Source: Atrina japonica (taxonomy: Eukaryota > Mollusca > Bivalvia > Pterioida > Pinnidae). From it: a stretch of 64,000 bases of DNA. The notes under the pieces are model-generated. The model did not search any database and had not been told where the DNA came from. It saw only the letters and a list, made by a program, of their open reading frames with translations. The stretch spans positions 124,001-188,000 of the forward strand of contig BROG01000520.1 of assembly GCA_030159075.1 (NCBI GenBank), in the 5' to 3' direction. The position numbers were made by a program, and so were the translations under genes. Position 1 is the stretch's first letter; every line of letters begins with the position of its first letter. Positions 34,012 to 46,400 of the stretch are shown in pieces.

Positions 34012-34261
34012 CAGGGATTTTCCACCCTATCATGTGGGGCGGAAATAAGGCCCCATTCCCAATGCAAAATTAATGCATTTTTTTCCCACTTTGCAGTCAA
34101 AATTTCCCATTCGAGGTCAAATGACAATGAATTTGAAGATATTCTTGACTTTTAACATACTTTGGTATATTTCTGGATATTCCAATTTCAATAAAATGTT
34201 GTTAAAATTCCCAATTCAAAAGGCCCAGGCCCCATTCCCAAAAGAGTGTGGAAAATCCCTG
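34012..34261. mobile_element. MITE with CAGGGATTTTCCAC ends and 5-bp target duplication
   Basis: The 250-bp element starts CAGGGATTTTCCACCC and ends GTGTGGAAAATCCCTG, a near-perfect inverted repeat of at least 14 bp. GCTTG flanks both sides (34,007-34,011 and 34,262-34,266). No transposase; the 70-codon frame within it is incidental. Termini and duplication length match the element at 9,934-10,144, suggesting a related hAT-like source. Confidence 0.85.
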
Positions 34262-34266
34262 GCTTG

Positions 34267-35120
34267 TGGCACAAATGAAGTTTGAAATACATGTATTGGT
34301 CTTAAGAATGTTGATACAATCTTTCCTGCTGTTTCTAGTTTTTTTTTAAGATAAAATTGTGATCCATGATTTCAGTTGCCGAGATATTGTCAGTTTGATG
34401 ACGGTCAACTTGGGGCTATACTACATCAGATAAGCTAATTATTCATGAAGGACTGCCACTAGGCAGAACTGGGAAATAAATTGCAAACTTAAAGCTGAAG
34501 TCTCTAACCTAATATTACAGGCAATAATGTAAATGCTACATGTATTTATGTTTATTCTAATGTTTATTTTTTACAAATTTGCATAAGATTAGCAGAACAT
34601 GCTATTTTTATGTCTGTCAAATGCTACCTCTCTGTCACTTGATGTGGAAGATTTAAATTTGTTGTAAAACGGAATCATATACACAATCTAAAGTCAAAGG
34701 AGTGGGATCTTAAAGATGGTACTTTGATAAATCAAGAACTCTTTAAAAAAAACAGATCATTACTGAAAATAATTGCAGGATTATAGTTCAGTTTGTTGGG
34801 ACATGGTTTGATAGCCTATAAAAATGAATATGTAAATAAGTGTCTCATTTACATATTGATTTTCTTTAGATTGTAGGATGAACACCTTATAAATTCTTTT
34901 GCAACCAGTTTTAGAATCTTTGGTATATTGTCACAATTATTATTATGAAATTTGTCTATTGACTGAAGAATATCATTGTTTGCATTTCATAATTGATTTT
35001 CCTGCTGTCCAAAACGGATTACCTCCCTTGTAAACATACACATTAGGTACACTAAATTGAAACACTTTAGTACCCATTGGCAATGTTGGCAGCTAAGGGA
35101 ATCAGTGTGCTTGTAAATAT
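34267..35120. other. Unassigned AT-rich stretch
   Basis: No gene or repeat was recognised. Confidence 0.45.
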
Positions 35121-35576
35121 GATTGATATTCATAATCACAATCATCATTGTCATTCTCCTCCTCTTCTTCCTCATCCTCCTCATCATTGTCATAATCTTC
35201 ATTGACTTCCTCCTCATCATCATCCTCTTCCTCCTCATCATCAACAGAATCATCATTAGCATTATCAACATAATCATCATTATCATCATCAACATAATCA
35301 TCATCATCATCATCAACATAATCATCATCATCATCATCAACATAATCATCATCATCATCATCATCAACATAATCATCATTATCATCAACATAATTATCAT
35401 CATCATCATCAACATAATCATCATCATCATCATCAACATAATCATCATTATCATCAACATAATTATCATCATCATCAACAACATAATAAATAATAATCAT
35501 CATCATCATCTTAATCATCATCATCATTGACATCATCATCCTCCTTATCATCATCATCATCATCATCATCATCATG
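35121..35576. repeat. CAT/ATC-rich microsatellite with TCAACATAA punctuation
   Basis: Runs of ATC triplets are broken every 18-27 bp by tcaacataatcatc. All six frames stay open for long distances because the motif is a triplet: one minus frame gives runs of aspartate (YVDDDDD), another methionine, and the plus frame isoleucine. This is low complexity, not a gene. Confidence 0.96.
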
Positions 35577-35896
35577 TGTGTGTTGGCTTGCAATAATTTA
35601 GGTTCCAGTTTCAAAATCTACTTTTTATAATTCTTATAAATCAAATCTTTAACATTCAAAATTGATTTTAATTTTAAAGTAAAACTATTGTTGTCTTTTA
35701 ATATTTATGTTATTCCAGATCCATGGCCATCTTTTAGAATTTCTATGATAATAATTAAACCCATCAGTTAAATTTTTAGGAATAACTTCTTCCTGTATCA
35801 TAAACAGGTTCCTTCAAACCATAAAATTTAATTGTATACTGTATATCTCTATGGTCATTTCTCATGATGGTCAAATGTGGTAGCTTCCAATGCAAA
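35577..35896. other. Unassigned AT-rich stretch
   Basis: No recognised feature. Confidence 0.45.
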
Positions 35897-36063
35897 GTAA
35901 CTCACCAACCCCTGAAGTTACATTTGGATCTGCCCATTTCAAAGAATTCAGAGGTGTGTGATTTAGAATCAAAATTTTTATAATTTTATATGCAATATCA
36001 ACTAGTAGACCATTCTATTTATTGATCTGGGTGAGTCTAAATGTGACCGCAGGTGTTGATGAA
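35897..36063 (+). mobile_element. MITE family A, long form, copy 7
   Basis: Left end gtaactcaccaacccctgaa, right end gtgaccgcaggtgttgatga. The interior attcagaggtgtgtgattta parallels 3,780-3,800. It supplies the single-copy counterpart of the 37-bp array unit at 33 kb. Confidence 0.75.
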
Positions 36064-36099
36064 CAAGAGGAGCATATACCTATAGAGCAGAATTTTCCC

Positions 36100-36280
36100 A
36101 AGACTTTTCAAAAACAGGCAGGTAGTCACAGTTCCTCGTCCTCCAAGCAGAAATTGAGGTTCCATGTCACATGTAGCCTATAAACTCTCTCTTCATTGCC
36201 ATCAGTTCATAGAACAAGTCAAAATTTGTGACATTTCAACCTAAGCTTATGATGTCTTTAATTAAATTAATACATCTTGG
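36100..36280 (+). mobile_element. SINE family 1 fragment
   Basis: aaattgaggttccatgtcac, then attgccatcagttcatagaa and caagtcaaaatttg, match the body of the copy at 415-590. Confidence 0.5.
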
Positions 36281-36819
36281 TGAAACATAAAAAACAAAAT
36301 AAAAGAAAATGAAAAAAACGCTACATAGTTTAACTCTCTGTACGGTAGAAAATTAAATTGTTTGGAGCTATTTGTTCAGTGAAACAAGTAATTAGTTTCT
36401 AACATCAACAACTTGTGCATGCTCTGATACTTGGTTAAGTATGTGTGTTTGTGAAGAGCTTTAGATATTGATTATATATGGAACTTTTGCTTCAGGGGAT
36501 TTCAAAATATCATTGTTGTTTTATGGAAAATTCATCTTCAGATAAGATCAGAATATCATAGGATAAATTTTAACAGATTTCTTTTCACAAACATTTATTC
36601 GTTGATTAGTTAACATCATCATAGAATATATGATCGATGTATTTCAGATAACTCAGAAGTGTTTTTATTCATAAATCTGGCCAACAAATTTTATTCACGA
36701 GTGAAGTCTCATTATCCCGAAAATCATAGGACCACCCCTATTACTTCGAGGTATCAGAATTAGTTAATTATTTTCCAGTTGTAAGACTATAGGCTTTATC
36801 TGTGTGGGCCCTCTATACT
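36281..36819. other. Unassigned AT-rich stretch
   Basis: No recognised feature. Confidence 0.45.
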
Positions 36820-36930
36820 GTTCAGTTTAAAATTGACTAAATTTTTGTATTTACTGACCATTCACTTAATGGTTGTTCCATGGGTAGGGGCCATAAATTG
36901 ATTTATAAATACTTTGGAGTACTTGTTAGT
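36820..36930 (+). repeat. Direct repeat, left copy
   Basis: It holds cattcacttaatggttgttc, gggtaggggccataaattga and ggagtacttgttag, matching 37,673-37,788 at lower identity. Confidence 0.65.
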
Positions 36931-37560
36931 TCCCCACCAGTTCCCAGGGGACTATATTTTTGATTTGTGTCTGTCTGTCCTTCCTTCCATTCATTTGTTA
37001 ATCTTTTGCTTTGTCTGACCCATACCGTCCTCTTTTTTCAGATAGGCTCCCCATATCAGTACAGGTATACATCTTGAGGAGACAGAGTGTTGCTTACAAA
37101 AATTGTGTTTCTACCGCCATTACCTTAAGAGATTCTTCCCTTTGTTGATTTTATTTGTTTGGGCCATATCTAACTTATTTTTTCACTTAAGCTCCCCATA
37201 TTTGATACAGGTATACGTCTTTTAAAGGAGACATGGAATATCACATACAAAAATATATGCCTACCACCCTTGTTTTAAGAGTTATACCTCATTGTAAAGT
37301 ATTTTTTTTCCTGAGCTATATTTAAATTATTTCTTACCTAGGCTCCCCTTATGTGGTTCAGGTACACATCATGGGAAGACAGAATGTCACAATAAGAATT
37401 TCAAGCCTACCACCCGTCTTTTTAGAGTTATTCCCTTTGTTGGTCTCATTTCTCTTGGCCATATCTGTTTCTTTTCTTTACCTAGGATTACAGTATTTGG
37501 TTCAGACATACATCTCAGATGATTGTTTTTAACAATTTATACACCTTACAGATATGCCCC
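36931..37560 (+). repeat. Four-copy degenerate tandem unit, about 146 bp
   Basis: Starting after accagttcccaggggactat, the phrase ggctccccatatcagtacag and its variants recurs near 37,045, 37,191, 37,341 and 37,484, each followed by gtatacatcttgaggagaca-like words and ending with ggccatatct. This looks like a dispersed repeat family built from internal repeats. Confidence 0.75.
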
Positions 37561-37587
37561 AGGTGGAGACTATTAATTTTATGAAAA

Positions 37588-37673
37588 TTATTTCATCAAC
37601 ACATGAAAAACAATGTACTCTTCTGTAAATGACTTAGACCAGTCCAAATGTGTCTTTAGGGTGAATGGGTCAA
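37588..37673 (-). mobile_element. MITE family A, short form, copy 8
   Basis: It contains catcaacacatgaaaaacaa, gacttagaccagtccaaatg and tgtctttagggtgaatgggt, the minus-strand order of the 17.9-kb copy. Confidence 0.75.
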
Positions 37674-37788
37674 TGTTTTGATTTAAAGTTGATTACAGTT
37701 TTGTATTTGTTCATCATTCATTTAATGGTGGTTTTAGGGGTAGGGAGCAAATATTGATTCATAAATGCTCTTGGAATACTTGTTATCA
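37673..37788 (+). repeat. Direct repeat, right copy
   Basis: It holds cattcatttaatggtggttt, ggggtagggagcaaatattg and ggaatacttgttatc, the partner of 36,820-36,930. Confidence 0.65.
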
Positions 37789-38758
37789 TTGGAGCAATAA
37801 ATAATTCATCTTGTGCACCTTCTGATGTCAATATACTACTGATTCTCACCCTTTTTGGTCTGAACCTGATTATCTGCCCCTTAAACCTAATTATATGGTC
37901 AAATTTGAGAGCAAAGACAAAGAAATTGAATAGATGTCCTTCTTCCCAAGGCCACTTTAAGTTACACTTTGTATTATGTATATATGTATATTGGCATTGC
38001 TAACATTTAATTATAAGGCTGTTTCTCTTCTCTGCTACCTTTCAAAGAGAACAATTGACAATTTAGAAAGAGATTTCACTAATGAATTATTGATAGCAGC
38101 CATACTTATTTCTACCACCACCTTAGTGATGTTATGACACAACAGGAGTTTAACTTTGTTGTTAGTTAAATGTTCCTTATTATAGAAATAGACTTCTTGA
38201 AGCAAATTGAAAAATTATTGTTTCATAACAATGGATTTAACATTCTGGAAACTGATGACTTATTAGGCTTTTAAAACTGTTATCTGAACATGAGATTTTC
38301 TGAAATATGCAAATTTTACAAAACAAAATACATTTTAATTGTTCTTATCATTACAGATGCATCATTTTCATATTTTTCAATTTTTTGGTTTTTACATTTA
38401 TTGACTAAAATAAAAATAATTTAAAAGTTTATCCATGTAAGCAAAAAAATTTTTGAATATAGTTTTTTTAAGCCAAAGTCAATTATTTAATTATATTGTA
38501 ACTCAAAACATCAAATTAGTTTATTTTATATACCAGTTTTGAAATATTGAGTAAAATTATAAGGAAATAACATTATTGGATTAATTTTTTTGTTGCAATG
38601 AAAACCTATGTAAGCCAAATAAATCTTCTCAACAAATTATTCTTACAATAAGTATAAGGGAGTAATATTTCTCAGTATTTCTTAAATTTGATAACTTTGT
38701 TTATGAACAAAAAAAACAAAAAATATAATATGAGGGTGTACCTGGTTATTTTTCAAAG
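37789..38758. other. Unassigned AT-rich stretch
   Basis: No gene or repeat was recognised; very AT-rich from 38,300. Confidence 0.45.
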
Positions 38759-38939
38759 TACAATGAAACTTGTATATAACGACCTCCTTAGTGATACAAG
38801 AAAATTGGTCTTTTTAGGGAGGTGGTCTTTATATATAGGTTGATTGTACACAAATGGTACTATTGAGGACAGCAAAAAACCGTCTTTGTGACCAGGTGGT
38901 CTTTATACCAAGATGGTCACTAAAGCAGGTTTTACTGTA
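38759..38939 (+). mobile_element. MITE family B-like element, complete
   Basis: Left end TACAATGAAACTTGTATATA, right end on the minus strand TACAGTAAAACCTGCTTTAG: inverted repeats flanked by TA, 181 bp. Interior words gaggtggtctttatatatag and accaggtggtctttatacc resemble the other variant copies. Confidence 0.75.
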
Positions 38940-39173
38940 AGTGTAAAACCAATAGCTGTAAGCTAATTTACATAATTTCTTTACAACATCAAGAAAATTC
39001 TATCACATGTTAACGGGACATTCTCTGTGTTTACCAAAATAAATGATTTCAAATTTTTATACTTTTACTTCTTGTACATGGTGTATGAAAAAATTATATT
39101 CCCTTTTTTTTTTTTTTTTTGTGAGAATAAGTTCACATCTTGTATGGTATGCATATACATATAGTAAGGTTGG

Positions 39174-39256
39174 TCAACTCATCAACCCCTGAAAAACATG
39201 GGTTTTTCTGTAAATCAAGACTTAGACCATTCCAAATGTGTCTTTATGGATGAACT
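39174..39256 (-). mobile_element. MITE family A, short form, copy 9
   Basis: tcaactcatcaacccctgaa, then tgtaaatcaagacttagacc and tccaaatgtgtctttatgga follow the minus-strand order of short family A copies. Confidence 0.75.
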
Positions 39257-39760
39257 GCCATACCTGAGTTTGTCAAGTGATTTTCACAATAAATATAAAG
39301 GAATTTAAGAATGTTCATGCCTGGATATATTTCTTTTTGTTATGTTATATTAATCTAAGTGGTAAAAAAAGGGGGAATGAAAAAAAAAAAACACAGCTAA
39401 TGGATGTTTAATAAAAATGAAACAGACATCTAAAGTTACAACAATAGTCATTTAACAGAACAAAAACTTGGTATCATATAATAGAAACAGACTTATCAGA
39501 AATCTGGAACTGTAAATGATTCCTTTATTTATCATTTTATTCAGTAAATATACAAATATTTTCAATTTATCATAGAGTTTGTAAATCTCATCTTAGATAT
39601 CAAAAACTATGTTGACCTTGAGAATTGATTTTACCATACTCTGATGCATGCCAGAAATTGACATATGTAAAACTGAAACAAATGTTGCATGTTTGAATAC
39701 TGATGGGGAAATGATGAGTGAATATTGAACAATAAAATTACACTTCAAATATACAAACAC
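39257..39760. other. Unassigned AT-rich stretch
   Basis: No recognised feature. Confidence 0.45.
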
Positions 39761-40658
39761 ATGTCTAATACCAGTATATTACACAGTGTAGCATCAGTTT
39801 GTCACATGTTTAGTACGAGTTTATTACACAGTGTAGCATCATTTGGTCACATGTCTAGTACCAGTATATTACACAGTCTACCATCATTTGGTCAAATGTT
39901 TAGTACCAGTATATTACACAGTGTAGCATCATTTGGTCGCATGTCTAGTACCAATATATTACACAGTGTAGCATCATTTTGTCACATGTCTAGTACCAGT
40001 ATATTACACAGTGTAGCATCATTTTGTCACATGTCTAGTACCAGTATATTACACAGTGTAGCATCATTTTGTCACATGTCTAGTACCAGTATATTACACA
40101 GTGTAGCATCATTTTGTCACATGTCTAGTACCAGTATATTACACAGTCTACCATCATTTGGTCAAATGTTTAGTACCAGTATATTACACAGTGTAGCATC
40201 ATTTGGTCACATGTCTAGTACCAGTATATTACACAGTCTACCATCATTTGATCAAATGTTTAGTACCAGTATATTACACAGTCTACCATCATTTGGTCAA
40301 ATGTTTAGTACCAGTTTATTACACAGTCTACCACCATTTTGTCACATGTTTAGTACCAGAATATTACAAAGTGTATCATCATTTGGTCAAATGTTTAGTA
40401 CCAGTATATTACACAGTGTAGCATCATTTTGTCACATGTCTAGTACCAGTATATTACACAGTCTACCACCATTTTGTCACATGTTTAGTACCAGAATATT
40501 ACAAAGTGTATCATCATTTTGTCACATGTTTAGTACCAGTATATTACACAGTCTACCATCATTTGGTCAAATGTTTAGTACCAGTATATTTACACAATGT
40601 AGCATCATTTTGTCACATGTTTAGTCCCAGTATATTTACACAATGTAGCATCATTTTG
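39761..40658. repeat. Minisatellite, 45-bp unit
   Basis: About 20 copies containing gtctagtaccagtatattac, acagtgtagcatc and attttgtcacat, alternating with a variant carrying cagtctaccatcatttggtc. Copies are well preserved. Because 45 is divisible by 3 the plus strand holds a 299-codon frame (39,725-40,624) with a 15-residue repeat resembling SSTSILHSVASFCHM; unit variants change residues freely and the last two copies carry a frameshifting base. Confidence 0.97.
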
Positions 40659-41980
40659 CTGTTACTTATCATCTTGGAAAGGATAAACTTGGTATGGGAG
40701 AATTTATTCTGAAACGTACTCTTTTAATCATTATCAAAATGATAGCAGAGTTAATTATTTTTTATGTCACCTTGAGCCTCTGGCTATTGTGATCATCTTT
40801 TGTCTGCCTCCTGTCATCCATTGGTAACTTTTACACATTTGTGATTTCTTTTCAAGAACCAGGGGGGCCAATTTGAACCAAACTTGGCAGGAAGTATCCC
40901 CATGTTAAGTCACATAAAATGTGCAACTGAAAAGCAGCTAGGACCCATAGGGGCCCCAAAAGGAGCCAAAAAGGACCAATTATTGGTACATCTTTGCCTG
41001 CATAACTTAATGATACTCAGGTATTAAATTAATTAATTGTTTATAATCAGATGTCAGCATACTTATAACCTCAGAACTAAACATGAACAGTAATTGGTAA
41101 ATTGATCAATTTATTTCTGAAGAATGAAAATGTCAAGTGTAACTATAAAAGCAAAGAAACAAATACAGAAAACAAGAAATATTCTAATATGAATGCAGTC
41201 ATGGATATTTGAATATTGATTTTTGGTGTCACTTTCATCACAAGATGTATACAGGTATTAGTACCAGGTATATACATTTTCAGTTGCCCTCTTGATTTTG
41301 ATATTCTTTGTTATATGTTTCCATGACAACAAGAAGATAAATTAGTATACAGCTTTATATAAGAAATCATGGACAAGTAGTGGGAACAGAACAATCACTT
41401 ACACATCCAATAACAAGTGAGTGTCCTATTTCATTCAATAGACAATATTGTGATCAACATTGACTGAACTGTTGAAAGAGGGAAATGAATCTAGAGGATT
41501 TAACCACTGTTCATAGTAGCACAAATGCTGTACGTACTTTTTCATCATAGATTTGACAATCTACATTACAAATAAGTTCTTCTTCATCCCATGTAGGAAT
41601 CCGTAACAAGCAATTTCCTCAGCACTTAATGTGATACAAAATCACCAATAAATTGCACTTGGTTTGAACAGACTTCAATGATCCAGCCCTGCTAAATAAT
41701 TTTTTTTCTTGATGGTAAATTTTCTGTGAAATTGATAATTGGAATCACGTTTCATATCGTATTTGGCATCAAACATGAACTAAATGTAATAGAGAATGTA
41801 ATTAAATCTGCCAGTGTGAAACCATCAAAATGTGTTAAACAATGTTTTATTGAAACTTTTATGGACTCTCTTGAAAAATTCATCACACAAGTAGCAAATC
41901 TCATCATTCTAAATATTTGTAAGAAATGGATTTATTCTTTATGCCCAAAAACTGATGATCAAGAGGGCATATTTTTAAAT
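40659..41980. other. Mostly unassigned, with one dispersed repeat fragment
   Basis: Near 40,765-40,990 the words tgtcaccttgagcctctggc, caatttgaaccaaacttggc and cataggggccccaaaaggag look like a degenerate hairpin-headed-type repeat. A 98-codon plus-strand frame (41,726-42,022) has a varied first 80 residues but no recognised domain, and its end runs into the next array. Confidence 0.45.
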
Positions 41981-42975
41981 GTCTTGTTTATCTGCTTGTC
42001 CATCTATCTGTACGTTCATTAGCCTGTCAGTTTGTTTGCTCATCCAGTTGTCTGCTTGTCTACTTGCCCATTTGTCTGTTTGTCAATTTGTTTGTTTGTC
42101 TAGCTGTCTGTTTGTCCATTTGTCTACTTGTTCATTTGTTTGATTGTCTATTTGTCTCTTCTCCATGTGTCTGCTTGTCCATTTCTCATCTTGTCAATTA
42201 ATATGCTTCTCCATCTGTCTGTTTGTCCATTTGTCTATTAGTTTGCTCATCCGTTTGTCTACCTGACCATTTGTCTGTTTGTCCATGTGTCTGTTTGTCA
42301 ATTTGTCTGTTGATCCATTTTTCTTTTTATCCATCTGTCTGATTGTCCATTTATCCATTTGTTCATTTGTTTGATTGTTTATTTATTCATTTGTTTGATT
42401 ATCTATTTGTCTCTTCTCCAGAGCTGTTTGTCCATTTGTCTATTTGTTTGCTTATCCATTTGTCTACTTGTCCATTTGTCCATTTGTCTGTTTATCCATT
42501 TTTCTGTTTATCCATTTGTCTGATTGTCCATTTGTCAATTTGTTCATTTGTTTGATTGTCCATTTGTTCATTTGTTTGATTGTTTATTTATTCATTTGTT
42601 TGATTATCTATTTGTCTCTTCTCCAGAGCTGTTTGTCCATTTGTCTATTTATTTGCTTATCCATTTGTCTACTTGTCCATTTGTCCGTTTGTCTGTTTAT
42701 CCATTTTTCTGTTTAAACATTTATATGATTGTCCATTTGTCTATTTGTTCATTTGTTTGATTGTCTAGTTGTCTCTCCCCCATGTGTCTGTCTGTCCATT
42801 TCTCTTTCTGTTTATTTATCTGTTTGTCCATCTATCTGTATGTCCATTTGTCCTTCAATTTGTGTGATTGTCCATTTGTCTACTTGTCCATTTGTCTGTA
42901 TTTCTGTTTGTCTCATGTCAAAATACCTGCTTGCTCATTCATTTGCTTGTCCATTTGTATGTTTGCATATTTTGG
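41981..42975. repeat. TTTGTC-rich minisatellite with 205-bp higher-order duplication
   Basis: Irregular repeats of tgtccatttgtctgtttgtc and ttcatttgtttgattgtc (about 12-20 bp). A longer block around ctcttctccagagctgtttg occurs at 42,411 and 42,616, showing a 205-bp duplication, and a diverged third copy lies near 42,772. Confidence 0.95.
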
Positions 42976-43075
42976 TGTCTGTTAAATCACTTGATTTTCA
43001 TCATATTTTTATAAAATTCATTAATTAAGACTGACATTCAACAGCAGAATTATTGACTTTCATGTGAGACTTGGC

Positions 43076-43340
43076 TCATACTGTCAGTATCTGCTATACA
43101 ATCTGTCATACTGTCAATATCAGCTATACAATCTGTCATACTATCAACAACAGCTATACAACCTGTCATACTTTCAACACCAGCTATATAATCTGTCACA
43201 CTGTCAATATCAGCTATACAATCTGTCATACTGTCAACAACAATTATAAATTCTGTCATACTGTCAACACCAGCTATATAATCTGTCATACTGTCACAGT
43301 CAGCAATACAATCTGTCATACTGTCAAAATCAGCTATTTC
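43076..43340. repeat. Minisatellite, 30-bp unit, sister of the following array
   Basis: Nine copies of a 30-bp unit with agctatacaatctgtcatac and tgtcaatatc. Placed in register with the 43.44-48.66-kb unit (agctcttcaatctgtcacat, tgtctatata) about 22 of 30 positions agree, so both appear to share an ancestor. Confidence 0.95.
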
Positions 43341-43440
43341 CCACCACACTAACATTTGTCTTTCCTCCTTGTTAAACTATAGACACTAAAGTGCCACTAT
43401 TGTCAAAACTGTCATCAACGTCTTTAATTTCTTTCACATT

Positions 43441-46400
43441 ATCAACATGACAAAGCTCTCTATTATGTCACAATATCAGCTGTATAACCTATCATACTGT
43501 CTACATAAGCTCATCAATCTGTCAGACTGTCTATATAAACTTTTTAATCTGTCACACTGTCTATATAAACATTTTAATCCGTCACACTGTCTATATAAGT
43601 TCATTAATCTGTCACACTGTCTATATAAACTTTTTAATCTGTCACACTGTCTATATAAACTTTTTAATCTGTCACACTGTCTATATAAAATTTTTAATCT
43701 GTCACACTGTCTACAAAAGATTATCAATCTGTCACACTATCTAAATAAACATTTAAATCTGTCACACTGTCTATATAAGTTCATTAATCTGTCACACTGT
43801 CTATATAAACTTTTTAATCTGTCACACTGTCTATATAAACTGTTTAATCTGTCACACTATCTATATGAACTTTTTAATCTGTCACACTGTCTATATAAGC
43901 TCTTCAATCTGTCACACTGTCTATATAAACTTTTTGATCTGTCACACAGTGATTCAACCATACCAAGTGTTGATGTTATTATTCTAAATTCCTGGCTTTC
44001 ATTTCTATCTCATTGTCTGCATAAGTTCTACTTTTTTGTCACCATTATTTCTACTTTCACACACTGTCTATCATACTGTCTACATAAGCTCATCAATCTG
44101 TCAGATTGTCTATATAAACTTTTTAATCTGTCACACTGTCTAATCTGTCACACACTGTCTATATAAGCTCTTCAATCTCTCACACTGTCTATATAAACTT
44201 TTTAATCTGTCACACTGTCTATATAAGTTCATTAATTTGTCACACTGTCTATATAAACTTTTTAATCTGTCACACTGTCTATAAAAGATTATCAAACACT
44301 TCTAAATAAACATTTAAATCTGTCACACTGTCTATATAAGTTCATTATACACTGTCTATATAGTCTGTCACACTGTCTATATAAACTCTCTGTCACACTT
44401 CTATATGAACTTTTTTAATCTGTCAAGTCTATATAAGCTCTTCAATCTGTCACACTGTCATATATTTTTGATCGTTTGTGACTAACCATACCAAGTGTTG
44501 ATGTTATTATTCTAAATTCCTGTTTCATTTCTATGATCTACTTTTTTGTCACCATTATTTCTACTTTCACACACTGTCTATATAAGCTCTTTAATCTGTC
44601 ACACTGTCTATATAAGCTCTTCAATCTCTCACACTGTCTATATAAACTTTTTAATCTGTCACACTGTCTATATAAGTTCATTAATATGTCTATATAAACT
44701 TTTTAATCTGTCACACTGTCTATATAAACTTTTTGATCTGTCACACTGTCTATATAAGCTTTATAGTCTGTTACACTCTCTATATAAGCTCTTCAATCTG
44801 TCACACTCATGATTACATCGTTTGACTAGAGCTAGTTTAATGATCAATGATTAAGTCACACTCTCTATATAAGCTATATTCAATCTGTCACATTATCTAC
44901 ATAAGCTCTTTAATCTGTCACACTGTCTATATAAGCTTTATAGCTCCTTAATCTGTCACACTGATAATCACATCTATTGACTAGAGGTGGTTAAATGATC
45001 AATGATTTAGTCACACTCTCTATATAAGTTATTCAATCTGTCACATTATCTACATAAGCTCTTTAATCTGTCACACTGTCTATATAAGCTCCTTAATCTG
45101 TCACACTGATAATCACATCTATTGACTAGAGGTGGTTAAATGATCAATAATTTAGTCATACTGTCTATATAAGCTCTTCAATCTTTCACACTATCTACAT
45201 AAGTTCATCATTCTGTCACACTGTCGATATAAGCTCATCATTCTGTCACACTGTCGATATAAGCTCTTCAATCTTTCACACTATCTACATAAGTTCATCA
45301 TTCTGTCATACTGTCTATATAAGTTCATCAATCTGTCAGACCTTCGATATAAGTTCATCATTCTGTCACACTGTCTATATATAAGCTCATTGATATGTCT
45401 TACTGTCTATATAAGTTCTTCAATCTGTCACACTGTCTATATCTTATTGATCTGTCTTACTGTCTTTATAAGTTAATTAATCTGTCACACTGTCTATATC
45501 TTATTGATCTGTCTTACTGTCTATATAAGTTCTTTAATCTGTCACACTATCTATATAAGTTCTTCAATCTGTCACACTGTCTATATAAGTTCTTTAATCT
45601 GTCATTTTGTCTATATAAGCTATTTAATCTGTCACATTGTCTATATTAGTTATTCAATCTGTCACATTGTCTATACTGTCACAATGTCTATATAAGCTCT
45701 TCAATCTGTCACATTGTCTATAAGCTCTTTAATCTGTCACACTGTCTATATAAGCTCTTCAATCTGTCATGCTGTCTATATAAGTTCTTTAATATGTCAA
45801 ACTGTCTATATAAGCTGTTAAATCTGTCACATTGTCTATATAAGGTATTCAATCTGTCAAAATTGTCTATATTAGCTATTCAATCTGTCACATTGTCTAT
45901 ACTGTCACACTGTCTATATAAGCTCTTCAATCTGTCACATTGTCTATATAAAGTCATCAATCTGTCAAATTGTCTATAAAAGCTCTTCAATCTGTCACAT
46001 TGTCTATATAAGCTATTCAATCTGTCACATTGTCTATATAAGCTTTCCAACCTGTCACATTGTCTATATAAGCTTTCCAACCTGTCACATTGTCTATATA
46101 AAGTATTCAATCTGTCACATTGTCTATATAAGCTATTCAATCTGTCACATTGTCTATATAAGCTCTTCAATTTGTCACATTGTCTATATCAGCTCTTCAT
46201 TCTGTCACATTGTCTATAAAAGCTCTTCAATCTGTCACATTGTCTATACTGTCACACTGTCTATATAAGCTCTTCAATCTGTCACATTGTCTATATAAGC
46301 TCTTCAATCTGTCACACTGTCTATATAAGCTCATCAATCTGTCCCATTGTCTATATAAGCTCGTCAATCTGTCACATTGTCTATATAAGCTCTTCAATCT

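Noticed and set aside
34073..34285. A 70-codon frame
   Set aside because: It lies within the CAGGG-ended MITE and runs through its terminal inverted repeat.
35102..35614. A 170-codon acidic frame rich in aspartate
   Set aside because: It is the minus-strand reading of the CAT microsatellite; other frames are equally open and there is no conserved flank.
39104..39120. Poly-T run as a possible retroelement tail
   Set aside because: No SINE or LINE body adjoins it on either side, so it is treated as a homopolymer.
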